Shown here piece after piece: positions 26,432 through 36,246 of a stretch of DNA of 64,000 nt (positions are counted from its first letter, which is position 1; each line of letters begins with the position of its first letter). The DNA comes from Rheinheimera mangrovi (GTDB lineage Bacteria; Pseudomonadota; Gammaproteobacteria; Enterobacterales; Alteromonadaceae): positions 2,959,501 to 3,023,500 of the forward strand of contig NZ_CP034683.1 in assembly GCF_003990335.1 (NCBI RefSeq). The letters are read 5' to 3'. The notes below the pieces were generated by a model that saw only the letters and a list, made by a program, of their open reading frames with translations, did no database searches and had not been told where the DNA came from. Made by a program: the position numbers and the translations under genes.

Positions 26432-27781
26432 TTATAAAAATGGTGACCAAGCCGGAGATTTAACTCTGCCGTTTGCCGCCGGTAACCGTGCTTTAAAGCG
26501 CCCATCCATGGATACCAGTGCCAGTACTTGTGACGAACCGTACAAAGTACTATAAATTATCATTGAGCCATTTGGCGCAATGCTTGGTGACTCGTCCAGA
26601 TAAGTGCGAGTCAACACCTGCAAATAGCGACTCTCAACGTCCATGCGGGCGATATTATACTGGCCATTTGTTCTGTTGACCATAACAATACCACGCCCAT
26701 CTGGAGTATAAGATGCAGCTAAATTCATTTCTCCCTCAAATGTTACCCTTTCAGTCACACCTGAAGCCACATTTACGCTGTAAATTTGTGGATTACCACC
26801 ACGTTCTGAACTAAAAATAAGTTTAGAACCATCTGGTGACCATGACGGCTCAGTATCAATCCGTCTATGATTTGTAAGCTTTGTCAATACCTTAGTGGCA
26901 ATATCCATCACATAAACTTCTGCATTGCCATCTTTTGACAACACCATGGCCATTTTTCGACCATCCGGAGACCATTTAGGCGCACCATTGATGCCTTTGA
27001 AACTGGTTAATATACTGCGACGGCCTGTATATATATCTTGAATATAAATTTGCGACTGACGTTTCTCGAAAGTCACATAAGCTAATTTAGTTCCGTCTGG
27101 TGACCAGGCGGGAGACATCAAAGGCTCTTTCGCTCTTAATAATACCTGCTCGTTTTCACCATCGTAATCAGCTACAACTAATTGATATTTAAAGTCTGCT
27201 TTGTCACGTACTAAGACATAGGCTATTTTAGTTAAAAAAGCACCACGTTCACCAGTTAATTTTTCATAGACTATATCACTGATGCGGTGAGCATATTGTC
27301 TGAACTGGTCGCCACTGATCGTAGTTTCGCGTGCATCAAGGATGTGAGTTAACCCAGTTGTCAGCTGACCACCAATGATGGCAGAAGACGAACCACCACC
27401 TGAAGCACCTTTAAATACGTCAACCAACTCAAAACGCACAGCGTATCTGTTAATTCCAACCTCGCGAATAGTGCCTGTAACTACTGCTTCCACGCCTTGT
27501 TTCATCCAGCGCTGATAATCAATTTCTTTGCTGTTGGTAGGCTGCTGCGGCATCCGTGTTGTGGCGATAGGGTTAAACTTACCGCTGCGCATTAAATCTG
27601 CAGACACAATATCAGCAATACGTTGATTAGGCAGTGTATTGCCCTCAAACTTAAATGGCACTATAGCGACAGGGCGGGCACTGTCCACACCATCTGTAAT
27701 GACAATTTCTAAACTGGCATACGATTTTGCACTTAGCACCAGGGCGAACGCCACCAGGCTTTTTCCTATCAACTTCAACAT
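26432..27781 (-). CDS. tolB: Tol-Pal system periplasmic protein TolB
   Basis: Periplasmic partner of Pal and TolA. The 449-residue chain has a signal peptide (about 22 residues, ending KSYA), the N-terminal alpha/beta TolB domain ([12 protein letters not shown]) and a six-bladed beta-propeller marked by repeated [26 protein letters not shown] and [13 protein letters not shown] blades. Length is normal for the family. It lies 4 bases after tolA. Confidence 0.97.
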   Translation of the reverse strand: MLKLIGKSLVAFALVLSAKSYASLEIVITDGVDSARPVAIVPFKFEGNTLPNQRIADIVSADLMRSGKFNPIATTRMPQQPTNSKEIDYQRWMKQGVEAVVTGTIREVGINRYAVRFELVDVFKGASGGGSSSAIIGGQLTTGLTHILDARETTISGDQFRQYAHRISDIVYEKLTGERGAFLTKIAYVLVRDKADFKYQLVVADYDGENEQVLLRAKEPLMSPAWSPDGTKLAYVTFEKRQSQIYIQDIYTGRRSILTSFKGINGAPKWSPDGRKMAMVLSKDGNAEVYVMDIATKVLTKLTNHRRIDTEPSWSPDGSKLIFSSERGGNPQIYSVNVASGVTERVTFEGEMNLAASYTPDGRGIVMVNRTNGQYNIARMDVESRYLQVLTRTYLDESPSIAPNGSMIIYSTLYGSSQVLALVSMDGRFKARLPAANGRVKSPAWSPFL

Positions 27782-27785
27782 ATTG

Positions 27786-28691
27786 TTATCTCAGTTCTGG
27801 TTGTAAAATAGTTGTGATGTCTTTTAATGCATCATATACATCTGGGTCCGGTGACATTGGGAAGTTACCTGCCTTTTGTATTGCACGCATCGCCGATTCA
27901 CAAAGTGCTCTGTCCCCACCTAAGATAGTGCTGGCAGTAACAAAACCATTGCTGGCCAAACGAATATTTACCCGACACTCTTTGCCACGCATTGTATCGT
28001 CTACAAACCAATTTTGTTGGATTTTCGCAACAATCATCGCCAGGTAGCGTTGCTTCTCGGTCAGGATCTGACCAGCTTTCGCTGCACGTCGTGCTTCTGC
28101 TTCTTCTTCCAACTGCTCAGCTAACATTTCTTCTGCAGCTTCGCGTTCACGATTCTCTTGCTCTGCTTTGGCTTTTTCAGCCTTTTCTTTGGCAGCTTTC
28201 TCTTTAGCTGCCTTTTCTTTAGCTAATTTTTCCTTTTTCTTCTTCTCTATCTCTTGCTGCTTTTTCTTTTCGTCTTCTTTCTTTTTCTTCTCAGCGGCAA
28301 GTTTTTGCTGTTTTTCTTTTTCTACAGCCTGTTTTTTCTTTTCTTCAATAGCTTTCTTTTCTGCTATTTCAGCTTCTTTTTTCTCTTGTTCCTGTTTTTT
28401 CAGGCGCTGTGCTTCAAGACGTTTTTCGCGCTCTTCCTGCTGCTTTTTCTTTTCCAAATCTTTTTTGCGCTTTTCATCAGCTTTCTTTTTCTGCTGATTT
28501 TTTTCTTTCAGTTCATCAAACTGTGACTGGTCGACTGTCGTGGCGTTTAAAGGTGCACTCAAGTCTCCAGCCATAGGTACCACTAAAATTTCTTCATTTT
28601 TAAAGAAATTAAAGTTAACAAACAGCAACACAGCTATAAAAACGTGTAAACCACCTGAGATGATCAGCGACTTCTTAAACGCTGGTTCCAT
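27786..28691 (-). CDS. tolA: Tol-Pal system inner-membrane anchor TolA
   Basis: Uses the proton-motive force from TolQR to reach across the periplasm to Pal and TolB. It has an N-terminal membrane span with the SxxxH-type motif ([20 protein letters not shown]), a domain II of about 140 residues of nearly pure Lys, Glu, Ala and Gln helix, and a small C-terminal domain III ([27 protein letters not shown]). The ATG at 28691 is preferred: the tolR stop is separated by one base and GGAG lies upstream. An in-frame ATG at 28709 inside tolR would add six residues. The antisense of domain II creates a false Phe and Ser-rich ORF. Confidence 0.93.
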   Translation of the reverse strand: MEPAFKKSLIISGGLHVFIAVLLFVNFNFFKNEEILVVPMAGDLSAPLNATTVDQSQFDELKEKNQQKKKADEKRKKDLEKKKQQEEREKRLEAQRLKKQEQEKKEAEIAEKKAIEEKKKQAVEKEKQQKLAAEKKKKEDEKKKQQEIEKKKKEKLAKEKAAKEKAAKEKAEKAKAEQENREREAAEEMLAEQLEEEAEARRAAKAGQILTEKQRYLAMIVAKIQQNWFVDDTMRGKECRVNIRLASNGFVTASTILGGDRALCESAMRAIQKAGNFPMSPDPDVYDALKDITTILQPELR

Positions 28692-28692
28692 C

Positions 28693-29124
28693 TTAGTTTT
28701 GCTCCACATCGTCAGTCATTAAACCAACGGAAGGGGCGCCTGCATCTTTCAACAGATTTAATAATTGGATAATAGCTGCATAGTTCACGCGGCCATCACC
28801 TTTAATAATCACTTGAGTACCTGGCTCTACCTGCAAAGTACCGGCTACTTCCATTTGCATTTCCTGAGCGTTAAATGGGCCTTTATTGACACCATCCTTC
28901 TCAAAATAATACAAACCACCTTCATCTACTGTAGCAACCAGCGGAGTCTTACCATCTTTCATTTGCTCTATAGGTTCAGCATCTGACTTAGGTAACTCCA
29001 CTTTTACGCCTTGAGTGATGATCGGCGTCGTCACCATAAAAATAATCAACAGTACCAACATTACGTCGATATAAGGAACAACGTTGATCTCTGCCACCAT
29101 ACGGCGTTTTTTACGGACGTACAT
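28693..29124 (-). CDS. tolR: Tol-Pal system protein TolR
   Basis: Part of the proton channel that energises TolA. The 143-residue ExbD/TolR protein has one N-terminal membrane span with the conserved channel Asp (NVVPYIDVMLVLLIIFMV, Asp19) and a periplasmic domain ending KDAGAPSVGLMT. Its ATG overlaps the tolQ stop by one base (TAATG). Confidence 0.96.
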   Translation of the reverse strand: MYVRKKRRMVAEINVVPYIDVMLVLLIIFMVTTPIITQGVKVELPKSDAEPIEQMKDGKTPLVATVDEGGLYYFEKDGVNKGPFNAQEMQMEVAGTLQVEPGTQVIIKGDGRVNYAAIIQLLNLLKDAGAPSVGLMTDDVEQN

Positions 29125-29807
29125 TAGTTGTTATCTCCGCTGGCCATCGCCTGACGGTGCAGAATGTTAGCAAACTCTTCGACAAAGTTAGCGTACGCAC
29201 TTTCCAGCATCTCAACTTTATGAGAGAACTTGTTGTAAGCAATAACCGCTGGTATGGCTGCAAATAAACCTATAGCCGTAGCAATAAGGGCCTCAGCAAT
29301 ACCAGGCGCGACCATAGCTAAAGTGGCCTGTTGCACTGCACCTAAAGCAATAAAGGAGTTCATGATCCCCCAAACAGTACCAAATAAGCCGATATAGGGG
29401 CTGATGGAGCCTACAGTAGCCAGAAACGGCAAATGCGTTTCCAGACGTTCTACTTCACGAGACAAGCCAACACGCATCGCACGTTGGGTCCCTTCCATCA
29501 CGGCGCCAGATTGGCGGCTGCTTTTATGCAAGCGGGCAAACTCTTTGAAACCTGCCTTAAATAAAGCTTCAACACCAGTTACCGTCACTTTGGCGCTGAC
29601 TTCGTTATAAAGTTTTGACAGATCAATGCCTGACCAAAACTTATCTTCAAATTGCTTTGTTTGTTCTACGGCCTCACTCAGGGCTTTATTGCGCTGAATG
29701 ATCATGGCCCACGACATCACAGACATGCTCAGCAAAATAAGCATAACCAGCTGTACGACAACACTAGCGTGAAGAATTAAATCAAGAACTGATAGTCCGC
29801 CTGTCAC
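29124..29807 (-). CDS. tolQ: Tol-Pal system protein TolQ
   Basis: ExbB/TolQ/MotA-type channel protein with three membrane spans at about residues 10-35, 130-152 and 165-190. The family block [20 protein letters not shown] and the [20 protein letters not shown] segment are clear. The 227-residue chain starts at a GTG and overlaps the end of ybgC by 26 bases in another frame, so the two are translationally linked. Confidence 0.96.
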   Translation of the reverse strand: MTGGLSVLDLILHASVVVQLVMLILLSMSVMSWAMIIQRNKALSEAVEQTKQFEDKFWSGIDLSKLYNEVSAKVTVTGVEALFKAGFKEFARLHKSSRQSGAVMEGTQRAMRVGLSREVERLETHLPFLATVGSISPYIGLFGTVWGIMNSFIALGAVQQATLAMVAPGIAEALIATAIGLFAAIPAVIAYNKFSHKVEMLESAYANFVEEFANILHRQAMASGDNN

Positions 29808-30207
29808 CTGATAACACCCCTAAAACATCGCGAGGTATTGCACTCGCTTTCATTAATGATAGTTTTACGCAAGCAATACTAACCTGCGCTGAACAAAGCA
29901 ATTGTGCATCTGCGTTGTAGATTTCCTGCCAAAATACCAAGCTGGCCTTTTTTAGCTGCCTAATCTCACTTTTTACCAACAAAAGCTGGTTAAACCTTCC
30001 CGGCTTATGGTTTTCCATCTGAACACTTTTCACTACAAAACCAATATCCTGACTTAGCAATAGGTCTTGTTCTATGCCTAAACTTCGAAGCCATTCTGTT
30101 CTGGCTCTTTCGAAGAATTTCAGATAGTTAGCATAATATACTACGCCACCTGCATCGGTGTCTTCGTAATATACTCGGATCGGAAACTCGAACACCTCAA
30201 GCATCAT
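29782..30207 (-). CDS. ybgC: Tol-Pal-associated acyl-CoA thioesterase YbgC
   Basis: Hot-dog-fold thioesterase, active on short acyl-CoA or acyl-ACP in E. coli and always first in the tol operon. The 141-residue protein has the [20 protein letters not shown] motif with the catalytic Asp, and [10 protein letters not shown]. The promoter of the operon must lie in the AT-rich region upstream (30208-30580). Confidence 0.95.
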   Translation of the reverse strand: MMLEVFEFPIRVYYEDTDAGGVVYYANYLKFFERARTEWLRSLGIEQDLLLSQDIGFVVKSVQMENHKPGRFNQLLLVKSEIRQLKKASLVFWQEIYNADAQLLCSAQVSIACVKLSLMKASAIPRDVLGVLSGDRRTISS

Positions 30208-30581
30208 ACTGTTTTGCCATCCAAATTGGTCGCTATGATATTGGAGGCCATTGCCGAACTCAACAGGGCGACCCTTACCAGAGTTAAAAATATTTTACTT
30301 TTACGGTTAATTTGACTGATTAAAAAAACTCAGGGTCTGATATTCATAAAAAGTTTCCTCTTCACGACAGAAGGGGAAAAAATAGCGACTAACGACCATT
30401 TTACTTAGTCAGATAAATTTTGCTCAAAAATTAGTAATTCGGAGAAAATAATCACTTTGTTCAGCACCCCTTAATTTTTAAGGGTTGCCGAGATATCGAC
30501 CACAAAATAAGATTAAAATTCAAACAAATTAACTATTTATTCAGATTAAAAAATATAATGCGAGATCTCAATTTTTCTAGT
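30208..30581. other. AT-rich intergenic region upstream of ybgC
   Basis: About 370 bases with no ORF that I can support. It must contain the minus-strand promoter of the tol operon. A weak inverted repeat, ACCCCTTAA/TTAAGGGTT, is at about 30464-30486. Nothing else clear. Confidence 0.5.
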
Positions 30582-30610
30582 TTGAAGTAAATGCACTAAC
30601 TCCCTAAAAT
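30582..30610 (+). promoter_or_regulatory. Sigma-70 promoter of a candidate small RNA
   Basis: TTGAAG (-35, 30582-30587) and TAAAAT (-10, 30605-30610) with exactly 17 bases between them, on the plus strand. No protein gene lies downstream; a strong terminator follows about 155 bases later. Confidence 0.6.
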
Positions 30611-30616
30611 GCCCCC

Positions 30617-30790
30617 GTGTTCTGAGCTAGCGCAAAAGTTTCGGCCCTTGTGCCCAAACTTTAGTGATGAATACTGGTGATGTGATTATCTGTTCGAAGA
30701 TGGTCATGTTGCTTCTCAACATGTTCCCTGGATTTTGAAGATTTACTTCAACTTGTTGCATTCGCCCGCTAAATTAGCGGGCTTTTTTTT
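30617..30790 (+). ncRNA. Candidate small regulatory RNA, about 170 nt
   Basis: A promoter at 30582-30610 and a GC-rich terminator with eight T at the end delimit a short transcript that has no convincing gene. Inside are a stem near the 5' end (AAAGTTT ... AAACTTT, 30635-30663), a stem with AACATG/CATGTT near 30707-30725 and the terminator, the layout of an Hfq-type small RNA. The order CTGAGC then AAAAGTTT near the 5' end recalls GcvB, but the GU-rich targeting segment of GcvB is not clear, so I do not name it. A 23-codon hydrophobic ORF (30667-30738, MNTGDVIICSKM...) lies inside without a good ribosome site. Confidence 0.5.
30764..30790 (+). terminator. Strong Rho-independent terminator
   Basis: GCCCGCT and AGCGGGC pair around AAATT and are followed directly by eight T residues. 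It points to plus-strand transcription from 30.6 kb, where no protein gene exists. Confidence 0.88.
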
Positions 30791-30791
30791 A

Positions 30792-31024
30792 CATTTTGCT
30801 TTCCTGCAAAATGCCCGGTCGGGCCACCGTCGCTTCGCTCCCGTGTTAAAAATCGCTCCAGACGATTTTTTTGCCTGCACCCATGACTCCATCCGGCCAG
30901 TGGACAGAGCCACTGGCGCTCAGCCGTGCATCGCCAAACTGTTGGCAATGCTAATTCCGGCTTCGCCCTGCGGGCCATCGTCGTTGCACTCCGATGTTCA
31001 AAAAACAGCAGGATAGCTGTTTTT
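30792..31024. repeat. Cluster of short inverted repeats
   Basis: Five hairpins or more in 230 bases: CATTTTGC/GCAAAATG (30792-30813), GCCCG/CGGGC (30813-30824), AAAAATCG/CGATTTTT (30848-30870), GCCAGTGG/CCACTGGC (30896-30917) and AAAAACAGC/GCTGTTTTT (31001-31024). No credible gene. It resembles a mosaic of extragenic palindromes. Confidence 0.6.
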
Positions 31025-31085
31025 CACAGCTTTAGCTGCCAAAGGTGAACATCATGGACGATGTGAGTGAAAAACGCTCCCGGCG

Positions 31086-31222
31086 TTTTTACTCGGGCTA
31101 TCCTTGCCCTCGCCTTATCAGGCCAGCTGAAGCTGTTCAAATTCGTTCCTGACATTTTTACTCGGGCTATCCTTGCCCTCGCCTTATCAGGCCAGCTGAA
31201 GCTGTTCAAATTCGTTCCTGAC
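31086..31222. repeat. Two tandem copies of a 69-bp repeat
   Basis: The unit starts TTTTTACTCGGGCTATCC and ends AATTCGTTCCTGACA. The two copies at 31086-31154 and 31155-31222 are essentially identical. Partial unit ends (CGTTTTTACTCGGGC before, CCTGACGAATTTG after) suggest more copies once existed. The period is a multiple of three, so false ORFs cross it on both strands, but composition and context are non-coding. Confidence 0.85.
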
Positions 31223-31256
31223 GAATTTGTGTTTAACTGTGATTTTCGATCATTAC

Positions 31257-32267
31257 TCAATTAGATTCAGGTAAATCAAAACCAAAATGTTTGTAGGCTG
31301 CAGGGGAAACTATCCGACCTCGTGGTGTGCGTTGGATAAAACCTTGTTGAATTAAAAATGGCTCTATCACATCTTCGATGGTTTCTTTCTCTTCGCCTAT
31401 AGCTGCCGCTAGGTTATCCAGCCCTACAGGACCACCAGCAAACTTCTCAATGATGCTCAGCATTAACTTACGATCCATATAGTCAAAACCACTGGCGTCT
31501 ACGTCTACCATATGCAAAGCAGCAGAGGCTATGTCCACTGGCACCAGGCCATTGGATTTGACCTGAGCATAATCCCTGACTCTTCGCAGTAAACGGTTAG
31601 CGATACGGGGCGTGCCACGGGAACGACGTGCAATCTCAGTAGCTGCAGGCAGTTCAAGCTCTAAATTCAGATAATGGGCAGAACGTAAAATAATCTGCGC
31701 CAGCTCTTCGGTTTTATAAAACTCCAGCCGCTGCACTATGCCAAAGCGATCACGCAGTGGTGAAGTTAAAGCGCCAGCTCTGGTGGTTGCACCTATGAGT
31801 GTAAAAGGTGGCAATTCAAGTTTGATAGAACGGGCCGCAGGCCCCTCGCCTATCATAATATCCAGCTGATAATCTTCCATTGCAGGATACAATATCTCTT
31901 CCACTACAGGGCTTAAGCGATGGATCTCATCAATAAAAAGCACATCGTTGGGTTCAAGGTTGGTCAGAAGCGCCGCTAAATCACCGGCTTTTTCCAGCAC
32001 AGGGCCTGAGGTGTTTTTGATATTCACCCCCATTTCATTAGCGACCACCATTGCAAGGGTGGTTTTACCTAAACCCGGCGGGCCGAAGATCAGCAAATGG
32101 TCCAGAGGCTCACCACGACCACGGGCGGCTTCGATAAAAATCGCCATCTGCTCTTTGACATGAGACTGCCCTGTGTAATCAGCCAAAGATTTAGGCCGGA
32201 TGGCACGGTCAATCAGCTCGTCTTCACGACTGGCTTTACTATCGATCAGACGATCGGCTTCTATCAT
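31257..32267 (-). CDS. ruvB: Holliday junction branch-migration ATPase RuvB
   Basis: AAA+ motor that drives branch migration with RuvA. The 336-residue chain has Walker [10 protein letters not shown] (about residue 65), Walker [10 protein letters not shown], sensor GATTRAG, the arginine-finger region RDRFGI, and a C-terminal winged helix ending [16 protein letters not shown]. It is the last gene of the ruvC-ruvA-ruvB series. Downstream is the repeat-rich non-coding region. Confidence 0.98.
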   Translation of the reverse strand: MIEADRLIDSKASREDELIDRAIRPKSLADYTGQSHVKEQMAIFIEAARGRGEPLDHLLIFGPPGLGKTTLAMVVANEMGVNIKNTSGPVLEKAGDLAALLTNLEPNDVLFIDEIHRLSPVVEEILYPAMEDYQLDIMIGEGPAARSIKLELPPFTLIGATTRAGALTSPLRDRFGIVQRLEFYKTEELAQIILRSAHYLNLELELPAATEIARRSRGTPRIANRLLRRVRDYAQVKSNGLVPVDIASAALHMVDVDASGFDYMDRKLMLSIIEKFAGGPVGLDNLAAAIGEEKETIEDVIEPFLIQQGFIQRTPRGRIVSPAAYKHFGFDLPESN

Positions 32268-32290
32268 GAGTATTCCTGCTTAAATCTGGT

Positions 32291-32914
32291 TTAAATCATA
32301 CTGCGCAGCGCGAGTTTGATCAGCTGCTCGCTGCTCATATCGGCTTGTTTAATTTTTTGCACTGCTTTACTGGCTTGTAATTGACTATACCCCAATGCCA
32401 CTAACGCACTGATCGCGTCCTGCTCAGCGCTTTCAACCAGTTCAAACGAGTCCACTTCATCGCCAGCCAGCACTAAATGATCAGTGACTGGAGTGCTGAT
32501 ATTTAGCCCCCAGTCTTTTAAGCGGTCACGCATTTCAATCAGTAAACGCTCAGCGGTTTTTTTACCAACGCCCGGTAATTTTACCAAAGTGCTGATATCG
32601 TCATGTTGTACGCAGCGGACAAACTGCTGGGCTGACAAGCCGGATAAGATAGTAAGAGCTAACTTCGGCCCTATGCCATTGGCTTTAATCAATTGTCGAA
32701 ACAAAGCCCGCTCTGTGCTGGTGTGAAACCCATATAGCAGCTGTGCATCTTCGCGCACCACAAAGTGGGTGTAGATCACTGCTTCTTTGCCAACTTCAGG
32801 CAACTTATAAAAACTGGTTAAAGGCAGCTGTACTTCGTATCCCACACCTGCCACATCGATTAACAAATCCGGCGCCTGCTTTTCTAAAATAACACCACGT
32901 AATAATCCAATCAC
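32291..32914 (-). CDS. ruvA: Holliday junction DNA helicase subunit RuvA
   Basis: Tetramer that holds the four-way junction for RuvB. From the GTG at 32914 the chain begins MIGLLRGVI, as RuvA proteins do. Domain I is an OB fold, domain II carries two helix-hairpin-helix motifs ([28 protein letters not shown]), and domain III (from about residue 155, [18 protein letters not shown]) binds RuvB. GGAG lies 9 bases before the GTG. An in-frame TTG at 32920 would add two residues. Confidence 0.97.
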   Translation of the reverse strand: MIGLLRGVILEKQAPDLLIDVAGVGYEVQLPLTSFYKLPEVGKEAVIYTHFVVREDAQLLYGFHTSTERALFRQLIKANGIGPKLALTILSGLSAQQFVRCVQHDDISTLVKLPGVGKKTAERLLIEMRDRLKDWGLNISTPVTDHLVLAGDEVDSFELVESAEQDAISALVALGYSQLQASKAVQKIKQADMSSEQLIKLALRSMI

Positions 32915-32942
32915 AGTCAAAAGCTCCGGTATTCAGAAAAAA

Positions 32943-33464
32943 TCAGCGTAGGCGGCCACGCACTGTTTTAGTAGCCTGTCCTGCCATATGCAATAAACTT
33001 TGGTGAGTATGCCCGTGACACATAGCCACAGCAAGGGCATCGGCAGCATCGGCTTGTGGATTGCCTGGTAATTTTAATAAGGTGCGGATCATATGCTGCA
33101 CCTGAGTTTTATCCGCAGCACCAGTACCTACAACAGCTTGTTTGACCTGACGGGCTGAGTACTCAAACACCTCAAGCCCGGCGTTTTTAGCGGCAACTAT
33201 GGCGGCACCGCGGGCTTGCCCGAGTTTTAAAGCCGAGTCCGGGTTGCGCGCCATAAACACTTGCTCTATTGCAAAAACATCCGGCTGGGTTTGCTGAATA
33301 ATTTCACTGACACCATCAAAAATTTGTTTCAACCGATCAGGGATATCGTTGAGTGTCAAACGAATACAGCCACTGGCTATGTATTCGAATTTTTGCCCTG
33401 TCTGGCGTACAACCCCATAGCCTGTTAACCGGCTGCCGGGGTCAATACCAAGGATGATAGCCAT
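32943..33464 (-). CDS. ruvC: Holliday junction resolvase RuvC
   Basis: Endonuclease that cuts four-way junctions. The 173-residue protein has the catalytic acids in [12 protein letters not shown] (Asp7), [11 protein letters not shown] (Glu), and [12 protein letters not shown] (Asp pair). Its ATG overlaps the yebC stop by one base, showing operon structure. Confidence 0.98.
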   Translation of the reverse strand: MAIILGIDPGSRLTGYGVVRQTGQKFEYIASGCIRLTLNDIPDRLKQIFDGVSEIIQQTQPDVFAIEQVFMARNPDSALKLGQARGAAIVAAKNAGLEVFEYSARQVKQAVVGTGAADKTQVQHMIRTLLKLPGNPQADAADALAVAMCHGHTHQSLLHMAGQATKTVRGRLR

Positions 33465-34204
33465 TAAGGCACAAGCGCCATGACGTCATCCGCAATTTCA
33501 GCATTGTGGTAGACGTTTTGCACATCGTCGAAATCTTCCAGCATGTCAATCAGCTTAAAAAACTTCACGACATGCTCTGCATCCATTTTAGCTTTCACTG
33601 AAGGCACCATGGTAATTTCAGCGTCGTCCGCTACTAACTTTGCGGCCTCTAAAGCTTCACGCACATCGTTAAAACTGTCTGGACTGGTGATGACTTCAAT
33701 ACTGCCATCTTCATGACTGACCACATCTTCAGCACCAGCTTCTAACGCTATGTCCAGCACCTGATCTTCCGATAAACCCGGCGCAAAAGAAATAATGCCT
33801 TTTTTACTGAATAAATAACTGACAGAGCCTGCGGTGCCCATATTGCCGTATTTAGTAAAAGCACTGCGTACATCAGCCACTGTACGTTTATGATTGTCGG
33901 TCAGCGTTTCAACTACTATAGCTACACCACAAGGGCCATAGCCTTCATATACTAACTCTTCGTAATTGCTACCGTCCTGCTCACCTGCGCCCCGTTTAAT
34001 AGCCCTGTCTATCGCATCACGCGTCATATTATTCAACAGTGCTTTTGCTACTGCTGTGCGTAACCGTGGATTGGCATCGACATCAGCGCTGATGCGGGCT
34101 GACACCGTCAGCTCACGAATCAGTTTGGTGAAAATCTTGACCCGCTTGGCATCCTGACGAGCTTTGCGGTGCTTCATGTTAGCCCATTTACTATGACCAG
34201 CCAT
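33464..34204 (-). CDS. yebC: YebC/TACO1-family protein
   Basis: Cytoplasmic YebC family protein of about 246 residues. Family members have been described as transcriptional regulators and, more recently, as ribosome-linked factors that ease polyproline stalling. It begins [20 protein letters not shown], the family signature, and has the acidic second and third domains ([17 protein letters not shown]). The ATG at 34204 is chosen by family alignment and a GGAG 10 bases upstream; two weaker in-frame starts lie before it. It is followed directly by ruvC. Confidence 0.96.
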   Translation of the reverse strand: MAGHSKWANMKHRKARQDAKRVKIFTKLIRELTVSARISADVDANPRLRTAVAKALLNNMTRDAIDRAIKRGAGEQDGSNYEELVYEGYGPCGVAIVVETLTDNHKRTVADVRSAFTKYGNMGTAGSVSYLFSKKGIISFAPGLSEDQVLDIALEAGAEDVVSHEDGSIEVITSPDSFNDVREALEAAKLVADDAEITMVPSVKAKMDAEHVVKFFKLIDMLEDFDDVQNVYHNAEIADDVMALVP

Positions 34205-34304
34205 CAGCATCAAACTCCATTGTTATTATAAAAGTGAAGCGGCCTGAGCCGCTTCAACATACTTCATCAAAAGCGCGCAATAACAGCTTGCGGCACTTCG
34301 TCAG

Positions 34305-36080
34305 TTATTGTTTTTTTACCACCTGAATACCTAGCTCGGCCAATTGAGCCGGATTGGCTTCGCCTGGAGCGTCGGTCAGCGGACAAGCAGCTGTGGCTGT
34401 TTTTGGAAAGGCCATTACATCACGAATAGAAGTAGCGCCTGTCATTAACATCACCAAACGGTCTAATCCAAATGCTAAACCAGCATGCGGAGGCGCGCCA
34501 TAACGTAGGGCTTCCAGTAAGAAACCAAACTTCTCAGCTGCTTCTTCATCGCTGATGCCCAGTAACTGGAATACTTTAGCTTGTACATCTGGCGTGTGGA
34601 TACGGACAGAACCACCACCTAATTCGGTACCGTTTAACACCATATCGTAGGCATTAGATAACAGCGCTCGGTGATCCAGCTTGTCCATTTCAGTCGCTAA
34701 AAACTCAGCTGTGTCCAAAGGAGAAGTGAATGGGTGGTGCACAGCAGAGAAGCTGCCATCATCGTTTTCTTCAAACATTGGGAAGTCAACGACCCACAAC
34801 GGTTTCCAGCCCTGTACTGTTAAACCTAAATCTTCGCCTAACTTCAAACGTAAAGCGCCCATAGCTTCACAGACTACTTTGTAGCTGTCAGCGCCGAAGA
34901 AAATTAAGTCGCCAGTGGTCGCTTCAGTGCGGCTTAAAATTTCGCTGATAATTTCAGGCGTTAAAAACTTGGCAACAGGAGACTGAATGCCTTCAACGCC
35001 TGCATTGATGTCGTTCACTTTTAACCAAGCCAGGCCTTTAGCACCGTAAATACCAACAAAAGCTGTGTAATTGTCGATGTCTTTACGCGAAACTTTCTCT
35101 GCAGCACCTGGCACTTTTAATGCCACCACGCGGCCTTTTTTATCATTAGCCGGGCCAGAGAATACTTTGAATTCAACATCTTTTAATAAGTCTGCCACGT
35201 CTACGAATTGCATAGGGTTACGCAGATCCGGTTTGTCTGAACCGTATAAACGCATGGCTTCGTTGTAGGTCATGCGTGGCATTTTGCCTAAATCGACATT
35301 CAACAGCTCGAGGAACATCTGATGCACCATCTGCTCAGTGACTTCCATCACCTGCTCAGAAGTCATGAATGAGGTTTCGATATCGATCTGAGTAAATTCC
35401 GGCTGACGGTCAGCACGTAAATCTTCGTCGCGGAAACATTTAACGATTTGGTAATAGCGGTCCAGGCCAGCCATCATCAGCAATTGTTTAAACAACTGAG
35501 GCGATTGTGGCAACGCGAAAAATTGACCTTTATGAGTACGGCTTGGCACTAAATAGTCACGCGCACCTTCTGGAGTGGCTTTGGTTAGTATTGGCGTTTC
35601 AACATCTAAAAAGCCCTGGCTGTCCATAAAATTACGCACAAAGCTGGTGACTTTAGCGCGGAATTTTAAACGGTCGCTCATCAAAGGACGGCGTAAATCA
35701 ATATAACGATATTTTAAGCGCTGTTCTTCGCTGTTGTTCTGGTTTGGATCCAGCGGTATTGGCGCAGATTTATTCAGAATAGTCAGGCTGGATGCGTACA
35801 CTTCCACTTCACCTGTGGCCATCTCGCTGTTGACCTGTGAATCAGGACGGGCACGCACTGTCCCAGTTAATTGCACACAATACTCATTGCGTAAGTCGGC
35901 AGCCTGAGTGAATAAGTCAGTTAAATCCGGATCAAAGAATACCTGAACCAGGCCTTCGCGGTCGCGCAGGTCAATAAAAATCAAACCACCTAAGTCACGG
36001 CGACGGTTGACCCACCCACACAATGACACCTGTTGACCAATGTTTTCTGCCTTTAATGAACCGCAATAATGGCTACGCAT
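34305..36080 (-). CDS. aspS: Aspartyl-tRNA synthetase
   Basis: Charges tRNA-Asp. The 591-residue class IIb enzyme has an N-terminal OB anticodon-binding domain ([20 protein letters not shown]), motif 2 ([18 protein letters not shown]), an inserted GAD domain of the bacterial type (about residues 290-420) and motif 3 ([15 protein letters not shown]). The length is normal. It is upstream of yebC-ruvC on the same strand, as in many gammaproteobacteria. Confidence 0.98.
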   Translation of the reverse strand: MRSHYCGSLKAENIGQQVSLCGWVNRRRDLGGLIFIDLRDREGLVQVFFDPDLTDLFTQAADLRNEYCVQLTGTVRARPDSQVNSEMATGEVEVYASSLTILNKSAPIPLDPNQNNSEEQRLKYRYIDLRRPLMSDRLKFRAKVTSFVRNFMDSQGFLDVETPILTKATPEGARDYLVPSRTHKGQFFALPQSPQLFKQLLMMAGLDRYYQIVKCFRDEDLRADRQPEFTQIDIETSFMTSEQVMEVTEQMVHQMFLELLNVDLGKMPRMTYNEAMRLYGSDKPDLRNPMQFVDVADLLKDVEFKVFSGPANDKKGRVVALKVPGAAEKVSRKDIDNYTAFVGIYGAKGLAWLKVNDINAGVEGIQSPVAKFLTPEIISEILSRTEATTGDLIFFGADSYKVVCEAMGALRLKLGEDLGLTVQGWKPLWVVDFPMFEENDDGSFSAVHHPFTSPLDTAEFLATEMDKLDHRALLSNAYDMVLNGTELGGGSVRIHTPDVQAKVFQLLGISDEEAAEKFGFLLEALRYGAPPHAGLAFGLDRLVMLMTGATSIRDVMAFPKTATAACPLTDAPGEANPAQLAELGIQVVKKQ

Positions 36081-36246
36081 TAACTTATCCTTTCAGTCGA
36101 ACTTTAATCTGCCTGCGAAAATGAGCGCTAATTATATAGAAAAGACGATTAATGTCACTGCTCTTAGAGCCTGTTGAGGTTGCGAGATTAAATTTTATTT
36201 GCCTGAACAGTACTTCAATCGGAAAACCAGGATCGTAAAACACCGA

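Noticed and set aside
28168..28526. Phe and Ser-rich open frames on the plus strand
   Set aside because: They are the antisense of the Lys, Ala and Glu-rich domain II of tolA; no start signals and no protein-like composition.
31024..31264. Two opposing open frames with a 23-residue internal repeat
   Set aside because: The repeat is the 69-bp tandem DNA repeat, readable on both strands by chance; no ribosome site.
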